Notes: generated from the letters alone by a model not told the origin. A stretch of 41,662 nucleotides of DNA from Amycolatopsis bullii (GCF_014654205.1 NZ_BNAW01000069.1:1-41662), one strand, 5' to 3'; numbered from the stretch's first letter, positions 15,531-23,795 are shown. Numbers and translations: made by a program.

Positions 15531-16700
15531 ATGCTGCGCAAACACATCGTCATGGTCGGCTGCACCGCGCCGAGCCACGTCTACCCGTCGCTGGGCGTGC
15601 TCGCCGAGCTGGTCCGGCGCGGGCACCGGGTGTCCTACGTCGTCGGCTCGCCGCTGGCCTCGCTGGTGGCACCGACGGGCGCCGAGGTCGTCGAGCACCC
15701 GACGATCTTCCCGCTCGGCGAGGCGGCCGTGTGGCCGGAGGAGCCGGCCGAAGCCATGCGCGTCTTCCTCGACGAGGCCATGGCCATCCACCCGCTGCTG
15801 ACGTCCCGGTTCGACACCGACCGGCCGGATCTGGTCCTGTACGACATCGGCGGGCTGGGTGCGCCGCTGCTGGGTGCGCGCTACGGCGTGCCCGCGGTGC
15901 AGCTGTCGCCGACGCTGGTGGCGTGGGAGGGCTACGACGAGGACATGGCTTCGGTGATGGCGCCGATCAAGGCGTCACCGTCCGGTGTGGACTATGCGAA
16001 AACTCTCTCGGGGTGGCTTGCGCCCCACGGCGTTTCGGCCGATCCCTGGGAGTGGCTGGGGCATCCGGAGCGGGTGCTTTCGCTGATCCCGCGGGCGATG
16101 CAGCCCCAGGCGGACCGGGTGGGCCCGCACGTGCGGTTCGTCGGGCCGTGCCTGGATCCGGCGCGGCTGGCCGACCGGTCGTGGACGCCGCCGTCGTCGG
16201 GCCGCCCGGTGCTGCTGGTGTCGTTCGGGACGGCGTTCACCGACCAGCTCGAGGTCTATCGGGCGTGCGTTGCCGCGTTCGCTTCGGACTGGCACGTGGT
16301 GATGTCCATCGGGAAGCACGTGTCGCCTGCGTCTCTCGGGCCGCTGCCGCCGTCGGTGGAGGTGCACGAGAACGTGCCGCAGCTGGCGGTGCTCGAAGCG
16401 GCGTCGGCGTTCATCACGCACGCGGGGATGGGCGGGGCGACGGAAGCGCTGTGGTTCGGGGTCCCGACGGTGGCGATTCCGCAGGCCGCGGACCAGTTCG
16501 GCAACGCGGCCCAGCTCGAGGCGCTGGGAGTCGGCCGGCACCTGCCCGCGGAGTCGGTGACGGCTTCATCGCTGCGGGAGGCGGTCGATGAGGTGTCCTC
16601 GTCGGCTTCGGTGGCTGCGCGGCGGGCGTCACTGAAGGCGGAGATCCGGGGACACGGCGGGGTTTCCGTCGCCGCGGACGCGGTGGAGTCCTATCTGTAG
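15531..16700 (+). CDS. Macrolide glycosyltransferase (MGT family, GT1)
   Basis: A 389-residue GT-B enzyme that would attach a sugar from UDP-glucose to a macrolide and so inactivate it, like Mgt and OleD. The N-terminal acceptor domain starts HIVMVGCTAPSHVYPSLGV, with His16 as the likely catalytic base. The C-terminal donor domain has PVLLVSFGTAF, VHENVPQLAVLEAASAFITHAGMGGATEAL (HAGMGG 297-302) and IPQAADQFGNA with the Asp-Gln pair (321-322) that holds the sugar. AAGGAG lies five bases before the ATG. The upstream leader suggests induction by the drug. Its 3' end overlaps the convergent caspase gene by 10 bp. Another phenolic or polyketide acceptor remains possible. Confidence 0.87.
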   Translation: MLRKHIVMVGCTAPSHVYPSLGVLAELVRRGHRVSYVVGSPLASLVAPTGAEVVEHPTIFPLGEAAVWPEEPAEAMRVFLDEAMAIHPLLTSRFDTDRPDLVLYDIGGLGAPLLGARYGVPAVQLSPTLVAWEGYDEDMASVMAPIKASPSGVDYAKTLSGWLAPHGVSADPWEWLGHPERVLSLIPRAMQPQADRVGPHVRFVGPCLDPARLADRSWTPPSSGRPVLLVSFGTAFTDQLEVYRACVAAFASDWHVVMSIGKHVSPASLGPLPPSVEVHENVPQLAVLEAASAFITHAGMGGATEALWFGVPTVAIPQAADQFGNAAQLEALGVGRHLPAESVTASSLREAVDEVSSSASVAARRASLKAEIRGHGGVSVAADAVESYL

Positions 16701-18004
16701 TAGCCGCCGGAATTGCTGCTGCCGCTGCTGCCGGAACCGTTCAGCGTGAGCAGGAGGATCAGCAGGACGGTCCCGGCGACCAGGATCGCGATCGCGACCG
16801 CGAGCCAGATCTTCGCGCGGCGGGAGAGTTTCTTCTTCTCAGCGGTTTCGTCGCTCTCGGCGGCCGCCACCGGCTCGGTGGCGGCCGCCTCGGGCTCGGT
16901 CACGGCCGCTTCCGAAGCCACCGGCGGTCCGGGCTCGGCGGCCACCGGCGCCGCGGCGGTCCGCGGCTCAGGCTCGGCGGCGACCGGCGCCACCACCTCG
17001 ACCGGCGGCTCCAGCGGCGCCACCTCGACCGGCGGCTCCGACGCCACCACCTCGACCGGCCCCTCGGCCTCCCCCACCCAAGCGGCCGCCGCCGCCGAAA
17101 CCGTCCGGCTGTCGTCGTCCACCAGCCGGCGGATCTCCTCCGCCGTCCGCTGCCGCACCCACTCGTTCCCCACCCGGTGAAGCCGCTTCAGCCCTTCCAG
17201 CGCGTTCAGCCGGTCCGAAGCGATCGGGCTCGCCAGCCCGTGCCGCAGGTACTCCGGCAGCTCCCACCGCGGGTTCCGCGCCAGCACGATGCGTCCCTCC
17301 ACATCGGACTGGTGCTTCGGCCGCTGCCGCGGCATCTCCGCCACCACGCGCTCGTGGACGTAGCTGTACAGCTCGTCCACCGTGACGTTTCCGTCGCCGT
17401 CGAGGTCGGCGCTTCCGTCTCGCAGGCCCGCCACCAGGTGCCGGGTGAACACCGAGCGGGCTGCCGAGCCCACCACCGCATCGCCCTCGAACGAATACTG
17501 CGTCGCGTCCGAGGCCGTCAGCACCGCGCGGCCGCGGCCCTGGAACCGCTCCAGCGTGTGCACGTCCGCACCCGACTTCGCCAGGCGCCCGGCCGGGAAC
17601 GCACCGCTGTAGCAGCAGTCCAGCACCAGCACCTTCTGCCGCGACGGGCAGCCCGCCATCGCGCGGTCGACCAGCTCCGCCGCCAGTGCCGTGAACATCA
17701 GGCTGTCCCGGCGGGTGTTGGCCATCGCCAGGTACAGGCTGCCGTCGTCGTCCTTGACGCCGTGGCCGGTGAAGTACAGGAGCGTGAGCTCGTCGCGGCG
17801 GCGCCCCCGGTAGAACTCGCCGATCGCCTCGCCCACCACGTGGTGGGGCTGGTCGACCAGCGTCGTCACCTCGAAGCCGGCGATCGCCGGGTCGCTCAGG
17901 ACGGCGGCCAGCTCCCGTGCGTCGCCGCCGGGTGCGGTCAGCTGCCGCAACGCCGGGTCGGCGTAGGTCTCCGTCGCGATCAGCAGCGCGTGACGGCTAG
18001 CCAT
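16691..18004 (-). CDS. Caspase-family (C14) protease with EF-hand loop and C-terminal membrane anchor
   Basis: A 437-residue predicted cysteine protease. The p20 domain (about 1-220) opens with HALLIATETYADPALRQL and carries the dyad: His81 in YFTGHGVKD and Cys131 in LDCCYSGAF. A canonical EF-hand loop, DLDGDGNVTVDE (200-211), follows inside or just after the domain, suggesting calcium control. A helical segment (WELPEYLRHGLA...RRLVDD) leads into a Pro/Glu/Val/Ala-rich linker (about 305-385) and one membrane helix (IWLAVAIAILVAGTVLLILL). The protease should therefore hang on the inner membrane face. The start overlaps the EACC1 gene by 8 bp. By analogy with conflict systems, it may be a suicide effector triggered by invasion; this is inference. 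Confidence 0.88.
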   Translation of the reverse strand: MASRHALLIATETYADPALRQLTAPGGDARELAAVLSDPAIAGFEVTTLVDQPHHVVGEAIGEFYRGRRRDELTLLYFTGHGVKDDDGSLYLAMANTRRDSLMFTALAAELVDRAMAGCPSRQKVLVLDCCYSGAFPAGRLAKSGADVHTLERFQGRGRAVLTASDATQYSFEGDAVVGSAARSVFTRHLVAGLRDGSADLDGDGNVTVDELYSYVHERVVAEMPRQRPKHQSDVEGRIVLARNPRWELPEYLRHGLASPIASDRLNALEGLKRLHRVGNEWVRQRTAEEIRRLVDDDSRTVSAAAAAWVGEAEGPVEVVASEPPVEVAPLEPPVEVVAPVAAEPEPRTAAAPVAAEPGPPVASEAAVTEPEAAATEPVAAAESDETAEKKKLSRRAKIWLAVAIAILVAGTVLLILLLTLNGSGSSGSSNSGGYYR

Positions 18005-18374
18005 GGCGGCGGACGAAGGCGTCGATCAGCTGCTGGCGCTCGGCCGACGTCGCGCGCTCCAGCTCGACCGTGTCGCCGTCGATGGTCACCTTGATCTTGT
18101 GCTTGCCCGCCTGGCGGCCCAGCCACTCGCGCAGCGTCTCGACCAGCCCCGGGAACACGCCACCGGCCGCGCTGAACGCCACCATCAGCGAGCCGATCGT
18201 CACCGGGTCGGCGGCCTTGGCTCCCGCCGGGAGCTCGGCCGGCACCGGCAGCAGGTCGACGTCCAGCCCGCCCAGCTCGGCCCGCAACCGGCGGGCGAGC
18301 AGGTCGAACTCTTCGGCGTCCGCCTCGCCGTCCGGTTCGAGGCGGACCAAGGCCCGCGTGTCCGATTCGGTCAT
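17997..18374 (-). CDS. EACC1-type effector-associated component
   Basis: A 125-residue protein resembling the effector-associated constant component EACC1, described computationally in NTP-dependent bacterial conflict systems. It has an N-terminal strand-helix region (ALVRLEPDGEADAEEFDLLARRLRAEL), a hydrophobic middle GSLMVAFSAAGGVFPGLVETLREWL (about 61-85) and a C-terminal strand and helix (KIKVTIDGDTVELERATSAE, then RQQLIDAFVRRHG). It probably couples a sensor to the caspase, whose gene it overlaps by 8 bp. The ATG at 18374 is chosen; an ATG three codons upstream (18383) is equally possible and neither has a strong ribosome site. Confidence 0.8.
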   Translation of the reverse strand: MTESDTRALVRLEPDGEADAEEFDLLARRLRAELGGLDVDLLPVPAELPAGAKAADPVTIGSLMVAFSAAGGVFPGLVETLREWLGRQAGKHKIKVTIDGDTVELERATSAERQQLIDAFVRRHG

Positions 18375-18427
18375 GCGCGCCATCGTGCGCCCGAACGGCC
18401 GCAGGGACAAGGTCCGTTCGGGCAGCG

Positions 18428-20146
18428 TCAGGCGCGGATCTCGTTGAGGTAGTTGTAGATCGTGTACCGGGTGACGTCGAGGCGCCCGGCCAGGTGGTCG
18501 ACCGCGTCCTTGATGAGGAAATAACCGGCTTCGTCGAGCTCCCGCACCACGGCCGCCTTGTGCCGCTTCTTCATCAGGTCGACCGGGATGCCCGCCTTCG
18601 TCACCGCCCGGTCCACGAGGAACCGCTGCAGGCTGTCGACGTCCGGTGGGAAAGTCTCCGGCTCGCCGTTGCCGCCGGCGGACGCGGCCTCCTCGACGCT
18701 GTTGACGCACAGGCAGCCGACCGCGACCCCGTCGGCGTCCCGCAGGAACAGCGTCGAGGAGCGGATCGGCCGGCCGTCGGGGCCGTGGGTGCGGTAGTTC
18801 GTCAGGTCCTGGGTGGTGCCGCGGCGGACCAGGCCGAGCAGCAGGTCGGTCATCGGGCCGCCGACGCTGCGGCCGGTGAGGTCTCCGGCGATCGCGATGA
18901 TCGAGTCCGGCAGCCGGCTCAGGTCGTGCAGCAGGACTTCGTTGCCCGGGCCGAGCATCGCCGCGAGCCCCGGGATGGCCGGGACCAGCGCGGTGAGCAC
19001 GTCGTGCGTGGTCGCCCCCGCGGCCGGGACGACCAGGGGCGCACGCGGCGCCGTCAGCGTCTCCAGCGCTTCCCGGAGCAGGTCGGCGGCCGCGGCCGGG
19101 GTCGAGGCGTGCGGCGACAGCCGGACGTGCTCGGGCCGCACGGTCGCCGCGATCCCGGCGTTGGCCAGCGCCGCCCCGACCTGCTCGGCGGGGTGGCCGG
19201 GCAGCGTGAACGCCAGGATTCCCGCGCGCCGGTCGACCGCCGAGACGACTTCGGCGCCGCAGGAGGCCAGGACCTCTTCGAAGGAGGCCAGCCGCTCGGC
19301 GATCCGGGCCGCGATGGCCCCGGCGCCGGCGTCCTCGACCAGCTCCAAGGCCTCGGCGAACGCGCCGGAGGTGATCGGGCTGAGGTTGGAGATCGACCAG
19401 GCCTGCGCGGTCGCGTCCGGCGGGTGGATCTCGTCGTCGAACAGGCCCGGGTCACGCGCGCCGGTCCAGCCCGACAGCACCGGGTCCATCCGCTCCAGCG
19501 CGCGGTCGGACAGCACCGCGAAGCCGGTTCCCCAGCCCGCGCGCAGCCACTTCTGCCCGCCGACGACCAGGACGTCGGCGACCTCCCAGGGCTCCTCGAC
19601 GACGCCGAAGCCCTGGATGCCGTCGACGACCAGCAGCCGGTCGCCGACGACGTCGCGCAGCGCGGCGAGGTCGGCGCGGTAGCCGGTGCGGAAGTCGACC
19701 GCGCTGACGCTGACCGTCGTGATCTCCTGCGTCAACGCATTGGCGACGCGCTCCGGCGTGACATAACCGCTGGTCAGACGGCGGACGCGCAGGCGCCCGG
19801 CCTGTTCGGCGCGGGCCCACGGGTAGGTATTGGCCGGGAACTCCGACGCCGACACCAGCACTTCGCCGGAGCTGTGGAACGCGGCCTGGAACAGGCCGAG
19901 ACTGGTGTGCGGCAGCAGCACGGTGTGGTCGGTGTCCGAGCCGGACAGCCGCGCGGCGGCGGCCTTGGCCCGGACCTCCTGCCGCATCAGCTCGTCCACA
20001 GTGGACGGCCCGGCCGTGGTGGCCTGGTCGAGCAGGGCGGCCGTCGTGTCGAGCACCGCGTGCGACGGCGGGCCGAAGCGGGCGAAGTCGAGGTAGCCGG
20101 CGGGCTCGTCGAACTGGAGCAGGTAGCGGGGCGAAATCCGGGTCAC
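18428..20146 (-). CDS. Fusion of a class V PLP-dependent aminotransferase-like domain with a DauR/YheO-type PAS-HTH regulator
   Basis: A 572-residue two-part protein. Residues 1-365 have the fold of class V PLP enzymes (cysteine desulfurase/kynureninase group): LLVVDGIQGFGV with Asp175 for the pyridine nitrogen and GGQKWLRAGWG with Lys199 as the Schiff-base lysine. Residues about 375-490 match the YheO-like PAS domain (GNEVLLHDLSRLPDSIIAIA), and about 505-572 the DauR-type HTH (VVRELDEAGYFLIKDAVDHL and LDVTRYTIYNYLNEI). In Pseudomonas, DauR is a stand-alone repressor of D-arginine catabolism. Here sensor, DNA-binding domain and a possible catalytic domain share one chain. The GTG overlaps the ABC ATPase stop (GTGA), so it is translated with the amino-acid importer it likely controls. 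Confidence 0.85.
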   Translation of the reverse strand: MTRISPRYLLQFDEPAGYLDFARFGPPSHAVLDTTAALLDQATTAGPSTVDELMRQEVRAKAAAARLSGSDTDHTVLLPHTSLGLFQAAFHSSGEVLVSASEFPANTYPWARAEQAGRLRVRRLTSGYVTPERVANALTQEITTVSVSAVDFRTGYRADLAALRDVVGDRLLVVDGIQGFGVVEEPWEVADVLVVGGQKWLRAGWGTGFAVLSDRALERMDPVLSGWTGARDPGLFDDEIHPPDATAQAWSISNLSPITSGAFAEALELVEDAGAGAIAARIAERLASFEEVLASCGAEVVSAVDRRAGILAFTLPGHPAEQVGAALANAGIAATVRPEHVRLSPHASTPAAAADLLREALETLTAPRAPLVVPAAGATTHDVLTALVPAIPGLAAMLGPGNEVLLHDLSRLPDSIIAIAGDLTGRSVGGPMTDLLLGLVRRGTTQDLTNYRTHGPDGRPIRSSTLFLRDADGVAVGCLCVNSVEEAASAGGNGEPETFPPDVDSLQRFLVDRAVTKAGIPVDLMKKRHKAAVVRELDEAGYFLIKDAVDHLAGRLDVTRYTIYNYLNEIRA

Positions 20147-20916
20147 GCGAGGATCCTCGCCAGGAACTGCCGGGTGCGGTCGTGCTTCGGCGCACTCAGT
20201 ACCTCCGACGGCGGCCCGGTCTCCACGACGGCGCCGTCGGCCAGGAACACCACCTCGTCGGCGGCCTCCGCGGCGAAGCTCATCTCGTGCGTCACGACGA
20301 CCATCGTCATCCCCTCCCCCGCCAACGTACTCATGACTTCGAGAACCTCGCCGACCAGCTCCGGGTCGAGCGCCGACGTCGGCTCGTCGAACAGCATCAG
20401 CTTCGGCTTCATCGCCAGCGACCGCGCGATCGCCACGCGCTGCTGCTGCCCGCCGGACAGCTGCGCCGGGTAGGCGTCGGCCCGGTGCGCGAGCCCGACG
20501 CGGTCCAGCAGCTCGAGGCCCTGCTTGTGGGCGTCGTCCGGTTTGAGCCCCAGAACCCGGATCGGGCCCTCGACGACGTTCTCGAGCGCGGTCCGGTGCG
20601 CGAAAAGGTTGAACCGCTGGAAGACCATGCCGATGTCCCGGCGCTGGCGGGCGACCTCGCGTTCGCGCAGCTCGTAGAGCTTGCCGCCGCGCTGCCGGAA
20701 GCCGATCGGCTCGCCGTCGACCCAGATCTGGCCGGCGTCGATGGTCTCGAGGTGGTTGATGCAGCGCAGGAACGTGCTCTTCCCCGCGCCGGACGGGCCC
20801 AACAAGCAGACCACCTGTCCCTTGTGGACTGCCAGGTCGATGCCGCCGAGGACTTCGGTGTGGCCGTAGGACTTCCGGACGCCGACGGCGCGCAGCAGGG
20901 GTTCAGACACGGGCAC
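20143..20916 (-). CDS. Polar amino-acid ABC transporter ATPase (GlnQ type)
   Basis: A 257-residue cytoplasmic ATPase driving amino-acid uptake. Motifs are Walker A GPSGAGKSTFLRCINHLE, Q-loop GMVFQRFNLFAH, signature LSGGQQQRVAIARSLAM, Walker B LMLFDEPTSALDPELVGEVL and H-loop VVVTHEMSFA, all characteristic of the GlnQ/HisP group. The start at 20916 lies inside the 3' end of the permease gene (14-bp overlap), and its stop overlaps the fusion gene. Confidence 0.93.
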   Translation of the reverse strand: MPVSEPLLRAVGVRKSYGHTEVLGGIDLAVHKGQVVCLLGPSGAGKSTFLRCINHLETIDAGQIWVDGEPIGFRQRGGKLYELREREVARQRRDIGMVFQRFNLFAHRTALENVVEGPIRVLGLKPDDAHKQGLELLDRVGLAHRADAYPAQLSGGQQQRVAIARSLAMKPKLMLFDEPTSALDPELVGEVLEVMSTLAGEGMTMVVVTHEMSFAAEAADEVVFLADGAVVETGPPSEVLSAPKHDRTRQFLARILA

Positions 20917-21781
20917 TCCTCACCAGCGGCACGCCGCGCAGGGCCTTGCCGGCGCGGGACAGCGGCCCGCGGTCGGCCTGCCCGAACGCGCGTTCCAGGT
21001 AGTGCTGGCCGACGCGGGCGACGGTCACCACGACCATGTACCAGACGGCCGCGGCCAGCAGCGTCTCCATCACCAGGAGGTTGTTGGACGAGATGTTGTT
21101 GGCCGCGTGGATCAGCTCGGTCACGCCGATCACCGACGCCATCGACGTGCCCTTGAGCATGTTGATGAAGTCGTTGCCGGTGGGCGGGATGATCACGCGC
21201 ATGGCCTGCGGCAGCACGACCCGGCGCAGCGTCGCGGCCGGCGTCATGCCGATCGACTTGGCCGCCTCGGTCTGCCCGCTGTCCACGCTGTTCAGGCCGG
21301 CCCGCACGATCTCGGCCATGTACGCGCTTTCGTTGAGCGCCAGGCCGAGGAACGCGGCGGTGAACGCGCTGATCAGCACGTTCGTCTGCTCGTGGACGAG
21401 GAACGGGATGTCGATGACCGGGAAGACGAGCGCCAGGTTGTACCAGAGCAGGATCTGCAGCAGCACCGGAAGCCCGCGGAAGATCCAGATGTACCCGGCG
21501 GCGAACCACCGGGCGACCGGGTTGGCGCTGCGGCGCAACAGGGCGATGACGATGCCGAGCACGATCGCGACGGCCTGGGAGAGCACCGCGAGGACGACGG
21601 TGTTGAGCAGGCCGGTCGCCATCACCTTGTAGAAGACGAAGTCCGGGACCTGGTTCCACTCGATCTCCGCGTTGCCGAGGGCGATGCCGAGCAGAACGAG
21701 CAGCGCGACGATGATCGCGGCGGCGACCCAGCGGCCCCAGTGGCGGAGCCGGACGATCGGGAGCGGTTCAGGAGCCGCCAT
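20903..21781 (-). CDS. Polar amino-acid ABC transporter permease
   Basis: A 292-residue permease with an N-terminal helix (WVAAAIIVALLVLLGIALGN) and the HisM/GlnP core: TGLLNTVVLAVLSQAVAIVLG, YIWIFRGLPVLLQILLWYN, and ALNESAYMAEIVRAGLNSVDSGQTEAAKSIGM, the EAA loop that docks on the ATPase, then VVLPQAMRVIIPPTGNDFINM. The ATG at 21781 has AAGGAGG nine bases upstream and overlaps the binding-protein stop; the ATG at 21817 lies deeper in that gene with no such site. Only one permease is present, so it probably acts as a homodimer. Confidence 0.9.
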   Translation of the reverse strand: MAAPEPLPIVRLRHWGRWVAAAIIVALLVLLGIALGNAEIEWNQVPDFVFYKVMATGLLNTVVLAVLSQAVAIVLGIVIALLRRSANPVARWFAAGYIWIFRGLPVLLQILLWYNLALVFPVIDIPFLVHEQTNVLISAFTAAFLGLALNESAYMAEIVRAGLNSVDSGQTEAAKSIGMTPAATLRRVVLPQAMRVIIPPTGNDFINMLKGTSMASVIGVTELIHAANNISSNNLLVMETLLAAAVWYMVVVTVARVGQHYLERAFGQADRGPLSRAGKALRGVPLVRSARV

Positions 21782-22715
21782 TGACGGCCGCCTCCTTGAT
21801 CGCGCCCTGCTCGACACCCCAGGCCTGCAGGATCTTGCCGTAGGTGCCGTCGGTGATCAGGGCCTGGAGCGCCTTCTGCACGGAGTCCCGCAGCTGGGTG
21901 TTCTGCTTGTTGACGCCGATGCCGTACGGGCCGCCGTCGATCGGCTCACCGGGGACGACCTCGAAGAACTTGCCGTCGCCGGCGGTGCGCGAGATGTAGA
22001 CGGCGCTGGGGAGGTCGTTGAGGATCGCCTGGACGCGGCCGGTGCGCAGCTGGTTCTGGTTCTGGTTGTCGCTGTCGGTCGCGGTGACGGTGATCGCGGG
22101 CTTGCCGGCCTGGGTGCACTTCGTGCTCTGCTCGGTGGCGAACTTCTGGTGGCTGGTGCCCTGCACGACGGCGACGTTCTTGCCGCACAGGGTGTCCGGC
22201 CCGGTGATGCCGTCGGGGTTGCCCTTGCGGATCATGATCGTGATGCCGGAGGTGAAGTAGTCGACGAAGTCGATCTGCTGCTGCCGGGCCTTCGTGTCGT
22301 TCATGCCGGCCATGGTGAGGTCGATGCGGCCGGACTGGAGGCTGGTGATGAGCGAGCCGAACGCCATGTCCTGGTGCGTGACGGCGACCCCGAGCTTGGC
22401 GGCGATCGCCTTGGCGAGGTCGACCTCGTAGCCGATCGGCGTCTTGCCGTCGGCGGCGTAGAAGTTGTTGGGCGCGGACTGCAGGTTCGAGGCCAGGTGC
22501 AGGCCGGCCTGCTTGACGTTCGCCGGGAGTCCGTCGCTGAGCTGGGCGTCCTTCTGCACACCCTGGACGATCGCCGCGGTGTCCGGGATGCCGGAGGCGG
22601 GCGCCCCGGCGGCCTGCGACGTCCCGCCCGCGCCGTCCGGACCGCCACCACAAGCCGTCACCAGCACGGCAACGCTCGCGAGCAACACCGCCTGCACGGT
22701 ACGAGAACGGGACAT
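21768..22715 (-). CDS. Amino-acid ABC transporter substrate-binding lipoprotein
   Basis: A 315-residue SBP_bac_3-type binding protein. Its signal ends at lipobox VTAC (Cys22), followed by a Gly/Ala/Ser-rich tether. The ligand domain includes GKTPIGYEVDLAKAIAAKLG, FGSLITSLQSGRIDLTMAGM and FVDYFTSGITIMI, which line the amino-acid pocket, and GPYGIGVNKQNTQLRDSV near the end. The exact amino acid is not evident; an Asp in GRIDLTMAGM is typical, but side-chain specificity cannot be assigned. GGAGG lies 7 bases before the ATG. It is the first gene of the importer operon. Confidence 0.9.
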   Translation of the reverse strand: MSRSRTVQAVLLASVAVLVTACGGGPDGAGGTSQAAGAPASGIPDTAAIVQGVQKDAQLSDGLPANVKQAGLHLASNLQSAPNNFYAADGKTPIGYEVDLAKAIAAKLGVAVTHQDMAFGSLITSLQSGRIDLTMAGMNDTKARQQQIDFVDYFTSGITIMIRKGNPDGITGPDTLCGKNVAVVQGTSHQKFATEQSTKCTQAGKPAITVTATDSDNQNQNQLRTGRVQAILNDLPSAVYISRTAGDGKFFEVVPGEPIDGGPYGIGVNKQNTQLRDSVQKALQALITDGTYGKILQAWGVEQGAIKEAAVNGGS

Positions 22716-22744
22716 AACGGACCTCCACTGTTCGACTGGCCGGA

Positions 22745-22773
22745 ACGCTACAACTCCGAGTTGAAGAGGTCAA
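22745..22773 (-). promoter_or_regulatory. Probable promoter of the amino-acid importer operon
   Basis: On the minus strand TTGACC (22773-22768), a 17-base spacer and TAGCGT (22750-22745). Both CAACT-N4-GTTG palindromes overlap it. Confidence 0.6.
22751..22763. promoter_or_regulatory. Operator-like palindrome, site 1 (CAACT-N4-GTTG)
   Basis: CAACTCCGAGTTG fills most of the spacer of the importer promoter. It repeats 20 bp away, about two helical turns, so two dimers could bind the same DNA face. The HTH of the PLP-DauR fusion is the likely binder, by context. Confidence 0.65.
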
Positions 22774-22783
22774 CTGCATGTTG
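22771..22783. promoter_or_regulatory. Operator-like palindrome, site 2 (CAACT-N4-GTTG)
   Basis: CAACTGCATGTTG overlaps the -35 box of the importer promoter and ends 16 bases before the -10 box of the divergent oxidoreductase gene, so one regulator might control both. Confidence 0.65.
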
Positions 22784-22799
22784 AAATTCTGTCCGGTGC

Positions 22800-22805
22800 T
22801 AGCTT
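22800..22805 (+). promoter_or_regulatory. -10 box of a probable leaderless oxidoreductase transcript
   Basis: TAGCTT (TANNNT form) ends six bases before the ATG at 22812, and no ribosome site is present. That spacing fits transcription starting at the start codon. Confidence 0.5.
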
Positions 22806-22811
22806 CGCCCC

Positions 22812-23795
22812 ATGAGCCTGCGGATCGGCATCCTGGGGGCGGCTCGCATCGCGCCCGCGGCCTTGGTCAAGCCCGCCTCTTCCAGCTCCGAGGTCGACGT
22901 CGTGGCAGTCGCGGCGCGGTCGCTCGACCGAGCGCAAGCGTTTGCGGCCAAGCACGGCATCGCCCGGGCGTACGCGGGCTACGAGGAGTTGCTGGCGGAT
23001 CCGGACATCGACGCGGTGTACAACCCGCTGCCGAACGGCCTCCACGGCCGCTGGACGCGCGCGGCGCTGGAGGCGGGCAAGCACGTGCTGTGCGAGAAGC
23101 CGTTCACGGCGAACGCGGAGGAAGCCCGCGAGATCGCCGCGCTGGCTTCGGCGTCGGACCGGGTGGTGATGGAGGCGTTCCACTACCGCTACCACCCGCT
23201 GGCGCTGCGGGTCGAGGAGATCGTGGCGTCAGGTGAGCTGGGAACACTGCAGCGCGTCGAGACGGCGGTGTGTTTCCCGTTGCCGAAGTTCTCGGACATC
23301 CGCTACGACTACGGACTGGCGGGCGGGGCCACGATGGACGCGGGCTGCTACGCGGTCCACATGGCCCGGGTGTTCGGAGGCGAGACACCCACGGTGGTCT
23401 CGGCCACGGCTCGCTTGCGCTCGCCGCAGGTGGACCGGGCGATGACGGCGGAGCTGACGTACCCGTCGGGCCACACGGGCCGGATCAAGTGCTCGATGTG
23501 GTCATCATCGGTGCTGAAGATCAGCGCTTCGGTGACCGGCTCCCGCGGATCGGTCCGGGTGTTCAACCCCCTGATGCCCCAGGCATACCACCGCTTCACG
23601 GCGGAGATCAACGGGGTGAAGCGCACGGAGAAGTTCCCCCGCCGGGCAACCTACGAGTACCAGCTGGACGCCTTCGCGGCAGCGGTACGGGAGGGCGCAC
23701 CGGTGAAGACCTCACCGGAGGACGCGGTGGAGAACATGACGGTGATCGACGAGATCTACCGGGCGGCGGGGCTCCCGGTCCGGCAGCCGAGCTGA
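22812..23795 (+). CDS. Gfo/Idh/MocA-family NAD(P)-dependent oxidoreductase
   Basis: A 327-residue dehydrogenase. The N-terminal Rossmann domain starts RIGILGAARIAPAAL (GxxxxA variant of the dinucleotide loop) and includes DAVYNPLPNGLHGRWTRAALEAGKHVLCEKPF, whose EKP is the family hallmark (Lys in catalysis). FHYRYHPLALRVEEI and GGATMDAGCYAVH come from the substrate domain, with the Asp and His expected at the active site. Members oxidise or reduce sugars, inositols or related polyols; the substrate here is unknown. It is divergent from the amino-acid importer and shares its operator region. Confidence 0.9.
   Translation: MSLRIGILGAARIAPAALVKPASSSSEVDVVAVAARSLDRAQAFAAKHGIARAYAGYEELLADPDIDAVYNPLPNGLHGRWTRAALEAGKHVLCEKPFTANAEEAREIAALASASDRVVMEAFHYRYHPLALRVEEIVASGELGTLQRVETAVCFPLPKFSDIRYDYGLAGGATMDAGCYAVHMARVFGGETPTVVSATARLRSPQVDRAMTAELTYPSGHTGRIKCSMWSSSVLKISASVTGSRGSVRVFNPLMPQAYHRFTAEINGVKRTEKFPRRATYEYQLDAFAAAVREGAPVKTSPEDAVENMTVIDEIYRAAGLPVRQPS

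Noticed and set aside
15531..16700. Secondary-metabolite cluster tailoring glycosyltransferase
   Set aside because: No polyketide, NRPS or sugar-nucleotide genes are near; the leader and stand-alone setting fit resistance better.
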